From: Nephrocerus scutellatus
Lineage: Eukaryota > Arthropoda > Insecta > Diptera > Pipunculidae
Direction of reading: 5' to 3'
Assembly: GCA_947095585.1 (NCBI GenBank)
Contig: OX352765.1
Location: forward strand, 74,197,976 to 74,261,975
DNA: 64,000 nucleotides
Shown here piece after piece: positions 11,362 to 22,000 of this stretch. Made by a program: the position numbers and the translations under genes. Below the pieces are notes generated by a model. That model was given only the letters and a program-made list of their open reading frames with translations, was not told where the DNA came from and did no database searches. Numbering within the stretch: the first letter of the stretch is position 1; each line of letters begins with the position of its first letter.

Positions 11362-12003
11362 TCTATAGATATAAAAATCAATTGCAGTGCGTTAGTCTCG
11401 CAAAAACTTGAGAACGGCTCGACCGATTCCTTTTTTTTTTGTTGTTTGTTTCAATACCCCAAAGAAAAAGCCGGAAAATCGAATAAAATAAAAATTTGCG
11501 TTGTAGTGAATACACTTAACAATTGTATTCATGAATAAGAATTCATTTATAGCCACTTTGGATTACTTTCAATATTTGGCGTTGTTGGCGGACCTAACCT
11601 ATCGTTTGAAATATGCATTACATATCACTGAGTCGAAGAGCTCATTCGACGTGTTATTCAGAATATAGCGCAATACTTCCAAAAAACATAATTGGCTGAG
11701 CGAGCGAGTCATATTGGCGGCGAAATCGATGATCTAAACGCGACCATTCAACCAGGATGAAGTAGGCACAATTCGTGAACTCGCTGGAATTGCTCGGATT
11801 ACCATCTCACAATTTGCAATTGAAAGGCTCACTTATCATCACATTGTGTAAAACATCAATCAACTTCGACCTTATGAACAACGTCATCGAGGCGACGATT
11901 ATCAAGATAAAGAACAAAGAAGAGGATGTTTCGATGTTTCCGCGCGTCCCGTTGATTCCAACGGACTTGCCATTGCCATAGCGAATCGTCCGGGAACAGC
12001 TAG
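11362..12003 (+). mobile_element. Short non-autonomous Helitron
   Basis: The 5' end starts tctatagatataaaaatcaa, followed by gcgttagtctcgcaaaaact and gagaacggctcgaccgattc. This series is recognisable from insect Helitron 5' termini. The 3' end is CTAG at 12000-12003, and the host dinucleotide A/T (11361, 12004) fits Helitron insertion between A and T. Inside, a 68-codon frame (11775-11981) retains a helicase tail (HNLQLKGS, MNNVIEATI, EEDVSMFPRVPLIPTDLP), so this is a deletion derivative of a coding Helitron. The usual 3' hairpin is weak. Confidence 0.75.
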
Positions 12004-12262
12004 TAATATATATAATTTACATATCTACTTTTGAATTGAATTCTAGGTAAGACCCACTGCAGTCGGTCTTGCCTCCTAGAGGGTTAAGTGCGCGTCCGGA
12101 TGTGTTTGTTTACTCGTATTTATCGATCAACCTTGTTATAAATTTTTAATTTACTCCCTAAAATCATCTGACAGATAGGCAGTGCGAAAATTTTAGTACA
12201 TACTTTAAGTTTGGCCTGACTGCAAATCATGTGTCGCACTGTTCCGCGGACCGCATCTTTCT

Positions 12263-12976
12263 AAAAAAATTTATTTAACTTGACTTGACCCCTTTTTGTT
12301 TGAAATTTTTTTTCGACTTCTTTCCTTTCTTCCTTTTTAGCCAACTTCGTCACGAATTAGAGAGCTGAATTTTATAAGTCCGAAAGAGAGTGTTTTAAAT
12401 TTCGAGTATGACACGTGTCGCGTGTCGTGTTTCGCGTGTGGCGCATGTGATGGGTTGAAAATTTTCTTTTTTCAACTTCTTTGAGGTCCTTTTTAACCAA
12501 CTTCCACCTGACCTAGAGAGCTGAAGTTTTGAAGTCCAAAATAGCATTTTTTATAATCCGAGTATGACGCGTGTGGCGCGTGTAATTGATTGCAATTTTC
12601 GACTTTTTTGAGGTACTTTTTAACCGCCTTCCACACGACCTAGAGTGTTAAAATTTTGTGAGTGTCACGTTTCGCGTGTAAAACGTGTGATGGTTCGCAA
12701 TCGCGCCATTTTCTCGTTTTTTTAAGTCTTTTTTAACCATCTTTCGCACGAGCTAGAGTGCTGAGCTGCTCAATGTTAGGTGCCCATTTTTATACCCCGC
12801 TTTTGACGCATGTCGCGAGTCGCGTGTGGTGCGCGTGAAGCGTGGAAAACAGGAACCGACCTCATAATCAGATATTTTTGGCGATTATTGCCAAATAATA
12901 AACGACTGTGTGGCGTGTTTCCACGTACATATATATAAAAGTTTGTACCCGAAAAACGAAGTTTTTTTACATTTAC
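12263..12976 (-). mobile_element. Family B element with an internal tandem array
   Basis: The ends match the 4543-4870 copy in opposite orientation: aacttgacttgacccc at the left, gtttgtacccgaaaaacgaa at the right. Between them are about four degenerate units of the type gagtatgacgcgtgtggcgc, then cttctttgaggtcctttt, aaccaacttccac and gacctagagagctgaag. They start near 12402, 12559, 12660 and 12800, so the spacing varies between about 100 and 157 bp. No ORF of note. The class is unknown. Confidence 0.75.
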
Positions 12977-14715
12977 TTGCTTAATCTTGAAATAGATCTT
13001 ATCGAGTTTTAAGAAACTCAACACACACACAAATATGTAACATTTTCGCTTTTATGACAACGTCCTCCAGTGCAATTAACAAATATTATCCTGATTCTAT
13101 TAGACAAACAATAGCGGAGAAGTACATGTCTTTGCTATTTTAATAAAAGTTAAATAGTACTGATGCAGCTGAATGTCAACAACAACAACAGTAACAACAA
13201 AGTGAAAAAAACATTTCTTGATTAATTACAGCAGCAGAACACATTGAATCACATGCACGTGCATCCAGTATCTTGTTACTACGATCACGGCAACTGACAG
13301 TGATAGAAGAGCAGGTCATCATCCATTTATGGAGAGCTCAGGCGAAGCAAACAGAGTATGTAAAGCCTCAATGCTGCCCAATTCGTTTGTGCCGACGGCG
13401 TAAGCCCCAACTTGCAATATTGAAGAATTATTACGGAAAAAGCAACACCCAGGTCTACCACCTTCCGTGTAATGGGGTCTTTCAGTAGTCGGTCAGGCGG
13501 CCATAGTTCACTTAATTGTAACTATACAGGCGGCTAACTCTGGCAGATTTAAGCAATTTCGCCAGTAACATGATGCCCAATTTCAGAAAACCATGCAATG
13601 TCGAATTGCCTCCTAAATATTCTGGATCTGGGTGCCTGGAGCTGGATGACCACAAAGTAAATTACGTAAAGAAGAATCTCTACAATGTTGGACAGTAAAT
13701 ATGCTGCAGCCATCATCATCAGCATCAGCACTGTGCGATCCAGCAGATCCAACGAGCACGATGACTCTGTGTGTGATGTGGCGGCGGTCGTGCTAAACGG
13801 CAGCCAAGTATGAACGGCTATGGACGACTGCATAAATTGATGCGCCCTGTACAAAGTTAATTGCTTTCCTACCAGCAGCTATTTGCTGATTTGCTCAAAG
13901 GCAAATATGGCGCTTTGAGGTGAAATTAAATGAGGAAATATGAAATATTTTCGGTTGGTCTGATCCTTAACACGGAAAGGGACGACTCAACTGGACTTTG
14001 CTGAATACCATTGGTATATGATGTTGGTTTGGTTGTTTTTGTTGTTGTAATTGCTTGCCGCGTAAACAGCTGTTATAAATGAATACCACAAAAGCACTTA
14101 ATTTGCTACTTTACTCCGTTGTGCATTTTGTGCTTTTGCTCATTTTGCGCTATGGAACGGAATTCCCTCTGTGTTTTACAGGATACATTTATTTCATAAC
14201 TTAAATTCAAATATCTTACTAGGTCAAGTCCACCCACCAGTCTATGACACTTGTATCAAATTTAGGTACTCTGCTGTTGACCTCTTGCAATATGGGCTGA
14301 CATCAAGAACTCAAAGTTGTTTAATGAAAGATTTCCAGCTGCAGTTACGAACTGGTAATGTTCTACTTGCCGAGTACTTTTATATGTTGGGCTATTATTT
14401 TGACCAAGCGTTTTAAAAGTGTACCGTGTGTCCCATATCATTTAATAATCTGCTGAATCATTAATATTTTTAAACTAAAGAACAAATCGATTGGTTAAGT
14501 AATGAATATCGATATCAGTTCGTTTCGTGTGACCTCCTATATTCACTATATTCCTCAGGAAGCCTTTCAAGTTTTTGGCAACATCTTGGATGTTTGGATA
14601 TGCAGTCTTATTTATATTTTGATGACTATGTGTGTCTGTCCTGAATTGTTTTGGATGAATTGGCGTTTACTTACCTTATATAAAAAAAACTCGAAAAAAG
14701 TGTTTAACATTGTAA

Positions 14716-14757
<42 letters not shown>

Positions 14758-14935
14758 TGTTACCAAACGAAATAAACACAAAAAAGTTAAAATGAAACTC
14801 AGAAACAGTCAGCAAACAGAACACGGAGAAAAAGAAGTTGTCGAAATCACCGAAAACGACAGTCAATTCAACGTTTTCCGATGTTGATGTTCAGCTAATA
14901 GCTTAAAGTTTTGAATTTAAGATTTTCATATATTT
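12977..14935. other. Spacer, no gene recognised
   Basis: The sequence is mixed-composition with CAA-type low complexity (caacaacaacaacagtaaca near 13177). Short open frames carry no recognisable domain. A (TA) microsatellite lies at 14721-14753. Confidence 0.4.
14721..14753. repeat. (TA)n microsatellite
   Basis: A perfect run of about 16 TA dinucleotides, flanked by tatg on the left and tgtactg on the right. Confidence 0.95.
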
Positions 14936-15056
14936 TTAATTTTTTTATAATTCGCTTACGCTTAAAGGGGTTCGCACCCTTATAATGCTTGCTAGGGAGT
15001 ACTCCTCCCTGCATGACTTGCGTCTTGGCAATAAGGGTGGCTTTTAATTGGCCCAC
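14936..15056 (-). mobile_element. LINE 3'-end fragment
   Basis: The stretch ttaaaggggttcgcaccctt ataatgctt matches the 3' untranslated end of the LINE at 5303-6169. The following catgacttgcgtcttggcaa segment recurs as gacttgcgccacggcaataa at about 25790 and 44340. No coding sequence remains. Confidence 0.6.
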
Positions 15057-16276
15057 CTCGCGTTCACTCAAAAATTTACAAAAAGTTTTGTTCATCGGAG
15101 AAACACATGTGTTTAAATTTGAAGAAAATGAGGTTTTTTTTTAAAAGATTTATATGGGCACCACTGGGTCCTCAGGGCCCGTTCATTCCAAAAATTTAAC
15201 AAAAAGTTTTGTCCATCGGACAAAGACATGTGCTTAAAATTTGAAAAATAGGGCTAATTTTTAAAAAAAATTTGCATGGTGATTCACGACCTGGGTCTCC
15301 AAAATTTTTACAAAAAGTGTTGTCAATCGGAGATACACATGTATATAAAATTTGAAATCGGGTTAATTTTTAAAAAAAAATTTGTATTGGGCCTCAAACC
15401 CCGGGGCACGGAGTATCCAAAATTTTTACAAAAAGTGTTGTCCATCGAAGATACACATGTATATAAAATTTGAAAAAATTGGGTTAATTTCTTTAAAAAT
15501 TTGGGTTAATTTCTTTAAAAAATTTGTATGGGTCCCCAGACTCCGGTGCCCGAGGTCTCCAAATTTTTTACAAAAAGTGTTGTCCATCGTAGATACACAT
15601 GTGTATTAAATTTGAAGAAAATCGGGTAAATTTTGTAAAATATTTGCATGGGAGCATTCCGACCCCGAGGCCCGAGGTGCCCCAAATTTTAAGAGAAAGT
15701 GTTGTCATCGGAGATGTGTATGTGTGCCAAGTTTCAATGAAATCGAACCTTGGGTTAAAAATTTACATACAAAATTTTTTTTTTAATTATCAATTTTTAA
15801 CGCACTTCCTAAAACCCGATTTTCCTGAAATTATGTAAACATGTGTATTTCCAGTGACAATAAATTCTTTTAAAATTTGGAAGTGATCGGGCCCCGGGCT
15901 TGTGGGGCTCCCATACAAATTTAAAATAAAAATTACCCGATTTTTTTCAAATTTTACACACATGTGTATACCCAATAAACAATACTTTTTCTAAAATTTG
16001 GTAGTGATCGTGCCCCGGGCTCGGCCGCAAGGCCCTTATAATTTTTTTTAATTTCTTATAGTGGCATCAGATACCGTCGTACTTTAATGACTGTGTGCGG
16101 TGTGTGCTGCGCAGTCGGCTGCGCTGCTTGGTTCAACTTTTACTTATTTACTGAATTGTATTTTTATTGATTTCGTTTTTTGTTGTCGATATCAACTTAC
16201 AGATAGAACAACAAGTTTTCACAATATTCTGTCATTTCGCATTTTCATAAATTAGTTCAGAGCAGTCAAAGAGTTC
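15057..16276 (-). repeat. Family A element, array half, interrupted by the errantivirus
   Basis: About seven degenerate units of roughly 100-130 bp each carry tttacaaaaagtgttgtcca, tcggagatacacatgt, ataaaatttgaa-aaatcgg and a GC-rich core such as ccccggggc. Orientation flips near 15790, after which the units read as reverse complements. From about 16030 a non-array segment begins (ggccgcaaggcccttataa) and runs to the insertion point. It resumes at 25516. The uninterrupted equivalent is 46643-47237. A continuous minus-strand copy would run from 25758 to 15057. Confidence 0.8.
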
Positions 16277-16840
16277 TGTTGGGTCGTGGTAATATATCGA
16301 AAAATAAAACACAGATGGATTAGTTTATATAAAGTGTTTAATGATCTGACCGCTAGGCAACTTGCCTAATCGGATGTTTGAAATTGACTCCCTCATCCAT
16401 CGTTCCATTTCTTCCTCCATGCCTTTGACTTGATTTTTTAGTGCAGGTCAAACTGAACCGTTCTGTTGACCTGCATGTTTACGCATCACCATTCTCGCAG
16501 TCGTTGTACGAACAAGCGAATGCGAGAATGCAATTGACAATAGAAAATGTAGACGCCGCGGTGGGTCGTCGGTATCCGATTTAGGATTTGGGAAAAAAAA
16601 GGATAGATTGAAGACGCCGCGGTGGGTCGTCGGATTTAGAATAATAGGAATTGTAGACGCCGCGGTGGGTCGTCGGATTTAGGATAATGGATTTGGGTTA
16701 TTGGAAAAATGGGTAATGTTACATTATGGATAATGTAACATTAGAAAAAATAGGAAATGTGCATAGCACATGTTTGGGAAAGGAAGGATATTATGAAATG
16801 TGCGTAGCACATGTCTAAGGAGTTGTGTGTGGTCACAACA
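16277..16840 (-). repeat. 3' LTR of the errantivirus
   Basis: The 564 bp LTR has TGTTG/CAACA ends. It contains three copies of a 22-base motif (agacgccgcggtgggtcgtc plus gg) at 16551-16572, 16612-16633 and 16655-16676. It also contains the inverted repeat aatgttacat/atgtaacatt near 16714-16742 and two near-palindromes of the form atgtgc-tagcacat near 16757 and 16798. I saw no difference from the copy at 24952-25515. Confidence 0.95.
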
Positions 16841-16853
16841 CTCCTCCCCCCTT
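16841..16853 (-). other. Polypurine tract (plus-strand primer)
   Basis: On the minus strand aaggggggaggag lies directly against the first base of the 3' LTR. This is the position and composition expected for the retroviral polypurine tract. Confidence 0.9.
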
Positions 16854-17022
16854 AGAATACGAAAGACGCGCGACGTTAGGAGAGAAGACTTTCGGCATAT
16901 GGCATGTAGGAGTCAATGAACGATGAATGTAGTTTAGTGATTCTGCTATACGATATGAAATAGATATTTATTAAACAATTTTTGTTTGCCTAGCACGCTT
17001 ATACACGTGTACAATATTTTAT

Positions 17023-17056
<34 letters not shown>

Positions 17057-17233
17057 TTTAGTTTATAATTTTATATTTATAATTTGTTTGAAATGATAAT
17101 AATAATATTGTATTTCTTTTTTTTTTTATTGATAAGAAATGATTGTATATATATGTATTTTCTTTTAATATATATATAAATGATTACAAATTGGAAATTT
17201 TTTTTTTGAGATGTTATTTTGAATTTTTTTTTT
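16854..17233 (-). other. Errantivirus 3' noncoding segment
   Basis: Between the env stop codon and the PPT is an AT-rich noncoding stretch. It includes a T run of about 27 bases (17029-17055 on the plus strand) and several shorter runs. No ORF is present. Confidence 0.7.
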
Positions 17234-19036
17234 TTATGGATTTTCTGCTACATTTTCTCCTGCTTCTTTGTTCACCGAGACTTTTATTTTAAAGTATTTC
17301 TTTATTACATGTATTAATATGCAAATTAGACATATGGCAATGAGGGTAGAGGTCGAAATATATAAAGTTTCATGTTTTATTGTTATAAATGATGTATCTT
17401 TTCTTACTAAATCTTTTACGTTAATACTGAATTTATCCAAATTTAACTTTTCAACATGTATTATGTGGGATGAGATTTGGGATAGGTTACTGGGGATATC
17501 GATTTTTTCAATTACGGGTATGGCCTGGAAATGGTAGAGAATAGGGACCTTGTTGTAAATGTCATTTGACGCCTGCAAGTAAATTTCGTTCGTTACTGCC
17601 TTGCAGTATGGCTTTATTTTAAGGATTCCGCTGTCTGATAATTTTATTGTGTGTGGAGTATCGCCACATATGATTCGTACGTTTTTTGGTTCTGGCATAA
17701 CATATAGCCATGAGTTTTTGTTCTTCAACGTGAACCATAACTCGTGTTTGAGTTGGAATACTCGATATTCACAAATCTGTGGATTTGGGTTTCCTGATAT
17801 TAGCTGTATTATGCAATTATTCATGTCATAATTATGTATAACGAAATTTTGTTGGCACACGAAATGTTCTGGTTCGCTTGTGATACATTTTTCCAAATCA
17901 TTAATGCTCAAAAATATGTATCTCCTGTAGTTCTCGTTAACGGCAACGAGTTCGCTACCAGTTGAGACGTATCGATATGTGTGCTCTAGATATTTTGTGG
18001 GGAGAGGGGTAATTCTAAATAGATTAAATTCTTCGTTAACCATCGGTATGCTGACCTGAATCATAAAATTTCCATTTACATAAATGGGTGTCGTTGTTGC
18101 TAGTGAATTGATTATAGGTAGATTTAACCTGGAAATTTTCTGTGGAAACCTTACGTTGTGCGGGAGTTCGGCCTGTATCTGGTTTAACGTAGCAATAAAA
18201 ATGTCTGAATTTAAAAATCTGCTGTCTAATCTTCCTAATTTTGCCTCTTGCAAAATGTCAAGTAATTCTGCTTGTTTTGCCAAAATTTGGGAAGCGCATA
18301 TGGATATAAGGTATGACATTTCGTCAAAACTGTGAAGTATTTTTTCAAAGTTCGTGAGATTTACCAGCTTAGCTGAATTTTCTTTAATTTCTTTGGTTAT
18401 TAAATTAAAGTTATTATTTACGTTACGTGTCGTGTCATTAAGTGCATCAAAAACGTTTGATATTATAGTCAATTGTTCTTTTGTCATGTGGTAGAGGCTA
18501 TTTTGGTTTTCCGAGAGGGTTTGTAATGCGTTTTCTATCTTTACAGCGTCTTGAGAGTCCATTGTTCCGAAAAGGAATTTCTGGATATAACCTATACCGT
18601 TAAATAAACCTCCGTTTGTAATTGTCGTACTTCTTTTAGTAAGTCTTGTCCCCAATAGGATACCATCCAGCATCCTATTATTTTGCTGTACCTCGTTAAG
18701 AGAGTGTTTCAGCATTTGTAGGGTCATTTTACAGCGGCCTATAGGATACTCTTTTGTCGTATTCTCGCATAGATCCGAGAGCGTGTTAATGTTTTTCTTT
18801 AAGGTTTTGGCATTGGTATTTGTTATTGAATTATTAAAATAGAATAGGAATGTCCATTTTGTGAAGGATTTTTCGAGTACGCCTATGGGTTCCAAATAAA
18901 CACCTGTAGTGTTTAGTGGTAGTTGTTGATGTAGCTGCGCTGCAGCCGCACTTAGTGCGCAAACAAGGATTAAGTAACTGAAATTGAAAACACAGAAAAT
19001 TCGTGTTTTAATATTTTGGTATTTTGTGTGTGTCAT
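17234..19036 (-). CDS. env: Envelope glycoprotein (errantivirus Env, baculovirus F-like family)
   Basis: The 600-residue frame is complete and starts at an ATG ten bases past the pol stop codon, so it is probably translated from a spliced RNA. A hydrophobic signal segment lies at about residues 12-34. A furin-type site RLTKR (131-135) is followed by a Gly/Phe-rich segment (to about 158) that fits a fusion peptide. Asn-linked glycosylation sequons (NTT, NNS, NDT, NLT) are scattered along the ectodomain. A single membrane anchor sits near residues 563-578, with a short basic cytoplasmic tail. This layout matches insect errantivirus Env proteins, which resemble baculovirus fusion proteins. No stop or frameshift was seen. 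Whether it mediates infection cannot be told from sequence. Confidence 0.92.
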   Translation of the reverse strand: MTHTKYQNIKTRIFCVFNFSYLILVCALSAAAAQLHQQLPLNTTGVYLEPIGVLEKSFTKWTFLFYFNNSITNTNAKTLKKNINTLSDLCENTTKEYPIGRCKMTLQMLKHSLNEVQQNNRMLDGILLGTRLTKRSTTITNGGLFNGIGYIQKFLFGTMDSQDAVKIENALQTLSENQNSLYHMTKEQLTIISNVFDALNDTTRNVNNNFNLITKEIKENSAKLVNLTNFEKILHSFDEMSYLISICASQILAKQAELLDILQEAKLGRLDSRFLNSDIFIATLNQIQAELPHNVRFPQKISRLNLPIINSLATTTPIYVNGNFMIQVSIPMVNEEFNLFRITPLPTKYLEHTYRYVSTGSELVAVNENYRRYIFLSINDLEKCITSEPEHFVCQQNFVIHNYDMNNCIIQLISGNPNPQICEYRVFQLKHELWFTLKNKNSWLYVMPEPKNVRIICGDTPHTIKLSDSGILKIKPYCKAVTNEIYLQASNDIYNKVPILYHFQAIPVIEKIDIPSNLSQISSHIIHVEKLNLDKFSINVKDLVRKDTSFITIKHETLYISTSTLIAICLICILIHVIKKYFKIKVSVNKEAGENVAENP

Positions 19037-19045
19037 GTTAAGTGT

Positions 19046-22000
19046 TTATGTATTTGTGTGCGCTTGTGTGTATGGTTTAATTAAATTATTGTGTATGACT
19101 TTTTCCTTCCTACCAATTTTAATTCTAGAATTCTCTGGGGATAGAATTTCTACGATTTCGTAGGGTCCTTCGAAGATGGGGGTAAGTTTTTTGTTAACCC
19201 TATTTTTTATTTCTAGTAGAACTTTGTCTCCTACGTTAAAGTTAGTTTCTTTGCAGTTTTGATCGTAATAGGTTTTTGACTTTTCTTTCGCTTTTATTTG
19301 GTTATTACGAATTATTTCATAGCCGGTTTGCATTTTTTCTTTTATCTCAGCGACATAATCATCGTAGTTGTATGTAGGCTGTACGCTTCTGTTAAGAGTT
19401 GAGGGAATTGGAGCTTCGAATCCGTATAGGGCTTCAAATGGGCTGTAATTTGTGCTTGAATGTGAGGTGGTATTATAGCAAAATATCGCATAATCCATAT
19501 ACTGATCCCAATTTGCTTGATCTTTACTTGCATAATTTCTTAGATAGTCGCCTAAAGTTCTATGCGATCTTTCGAGTGAGCCATTTGACTGAGGATGGTA
19601 TGGGCTTGTTTGTATTTTATGAATCTTTAGTGTTTTGCAAATATTTTTGAATAATTCACTTGTGAAATTCGTTCCTTGATCCGTAAGTATTGTTTGTGGT
19701 ATTCCAAAGGTGCAAACTATTTTCTTTATCAGTGCTTCAGCCACCGTTCTGGCTTCTTGGTTGGGTATAGCTATTGCTTGGACGAATTTCGTTAAATCAT
19801 CCTGAAATGTAAGTATATATTTGTTATTGTTTTCAGTAATTGGCAGTGGTCCCACTATATCAAGAGCTATTCTTTCGAATGGAACTTTCGCTGTTGTAGT
19901 GATGACCATAGGGATTTTGTTGCGTGTATATACTTTATTCTTCTGGCATAGTTCACAAGACATGATGTATTTCTTTATGTCTACATACATATTTTTCCAT
20001 TTGTACGCCTTTCTGATACGCTTTAGTGTGCGTTTAACTCCTTGATGACCTCCTAAGGGTGTGTCGTGAAATTCAAACAGTATTTGCTTTATTTTCACTG
20101 GGTCTGTGATTTCTGTAACATGATTGTCCTGCTCAGGTTCGCCTGGCGTCATCTTGCTACAACTACGGGTTACCACATTAATTTCTGGTACATTTAAACG
20201 CGACAAAGCATCCGCATTCGTATTTAGATGTCCCGCTTTATGCGAGACCGTGAAGTCATACTCCTCTAGTTTTATGCGCCAGCGCATTATTCTCGAAGAA
20301 GGATCCTTCAGGTTGAACATCCATACCAGTGGCTTATGGTCGGTAATGACTTCAAAGTGGCGTCCGAAAACGTATGGTCTAAAGTGTGTGACTGCCCAGA
20401 CTACTGCAAGAGCTTCCTTCTCGATAGTAGAATAGTTTTTTTCGGCCTTGTTTAGTATTCTACTGGCAAACGCTATTGGTAGATCATTATCGTTTGAATC
20501 TCGCTGGGATAATACCGCGCCTATAGCTTCGTTGCTAGCGTCGGAAGTGATATAAAAAGTTTTTGCAAAATTTGGGTAAATGAGTATAGGTGGTTGAACT
20601 ATAGACTTCTTTAGTTTTCTAAAGGATTCGTCACAAAAAGCGTCCCACTTAAAAGGTACGTCTTTACGAAGAAGTTTATTCAGCGGATTTGCAATTTGTG
20701 AATAATTTTTAATAAATTTTCGGTAATACCCGGACAGACCTAGAAATGATTTTATTTGTTTTTGGGTTTTAGGAATTTCGATATTATTAATCGCTGCAAT
20801 CTTATCGGGATCTGGTTTAACACCGTCTGCTGTAATGACGTGTCCTAAATACATAACTTCTGTTTGAAGGAATTTGCATTTAGATAATTTGATTTTTAGA
20901 TTGAATTTGTCTAGAGCTTTAAAAACTTCAATAAGCTTCTTGTTGTGATCTTGCAAATTTTTCCCGTAAATCACAATGTCGTCAAGATATACTAAACACA
21001 TAAAACCTTGCAATCCAGAGAGAACAACGTTCATAAGTCTCTGGAATGTTGGCGGAGCATTTCGTAAACCAAACGGCATTCTGTTGAACTCGAAATGACC
21101 GTTGGTAGTACTAAACGCTGTTTTTTCTTTATCCTCTTCAGTAATTTCGATTTGGTGGAAACCATCCACCAGATCTAGCGTAGTAAAGTACTTGGAGTCT
21201 CCAAGTTGCCCAAGAATGTCTTCGATATTGGGGATTGGGTATGCGTCTGGAATTGTAGCCTCATTTAATTTTCGGTAGTCTATTACGACTCTCCATTTTT
21301 GATCTCCTTTTTTGGGGACTACCAGAAGTGGCGCATTCCACGGACTAGTACTGGGTCTAATTACGTCATCTTGAAGCATTTTATTAACTTGTTTTCTTAT
21401 CTCCTGTTTGTGGATTTCTGCTAGGCGATATGGGCGTATGTTTGCAGGAACAGTGTTTTCTGTCTTAATGGAATGCTTTATTCCTGATGTGGTACTTAAT
21501 TTGTCGCCTTCAATAAAGAATAAGTGATTAAAATTTCTGCAGATTTCCTCTATGGATTGCTTTTCTTCTAGATTTAAGTGAATAAGATTTAATTCTGTTT
21601 TAAGTTTTTCTAATCTTTCTTCGACTACTTGGTCGGTTGATATCGAGTTTAGGTTATACACTGTGTAATGGTCCATGTTTTCAGATTTAAGGCTTAAGTT
21701 TTTTATACTAACATCTTCGTTGTTGGTATTTAAAATGGATATGAATACGTAACCGTCTTTGGGTGCTGTTATCGTTGATGCCGAATACACGCGTGGAGCT
21801 ATTTCCTGAGAAAAATATATTTGTTCCATTTTCTCTTTTACTGGTCCATATTTTACCCACTTTTCAGTTCTAGCTGGAATTGTTAAGGTCTTCCATTCGT
21901 TGCTGAAGTCTACTGTAAATTGTCTGTTTTTGTAGTGGTATACAAATATATTGTCATTGTAATCCACTATCGCATTAAATTTTCTAAAAAAATCTTCACC

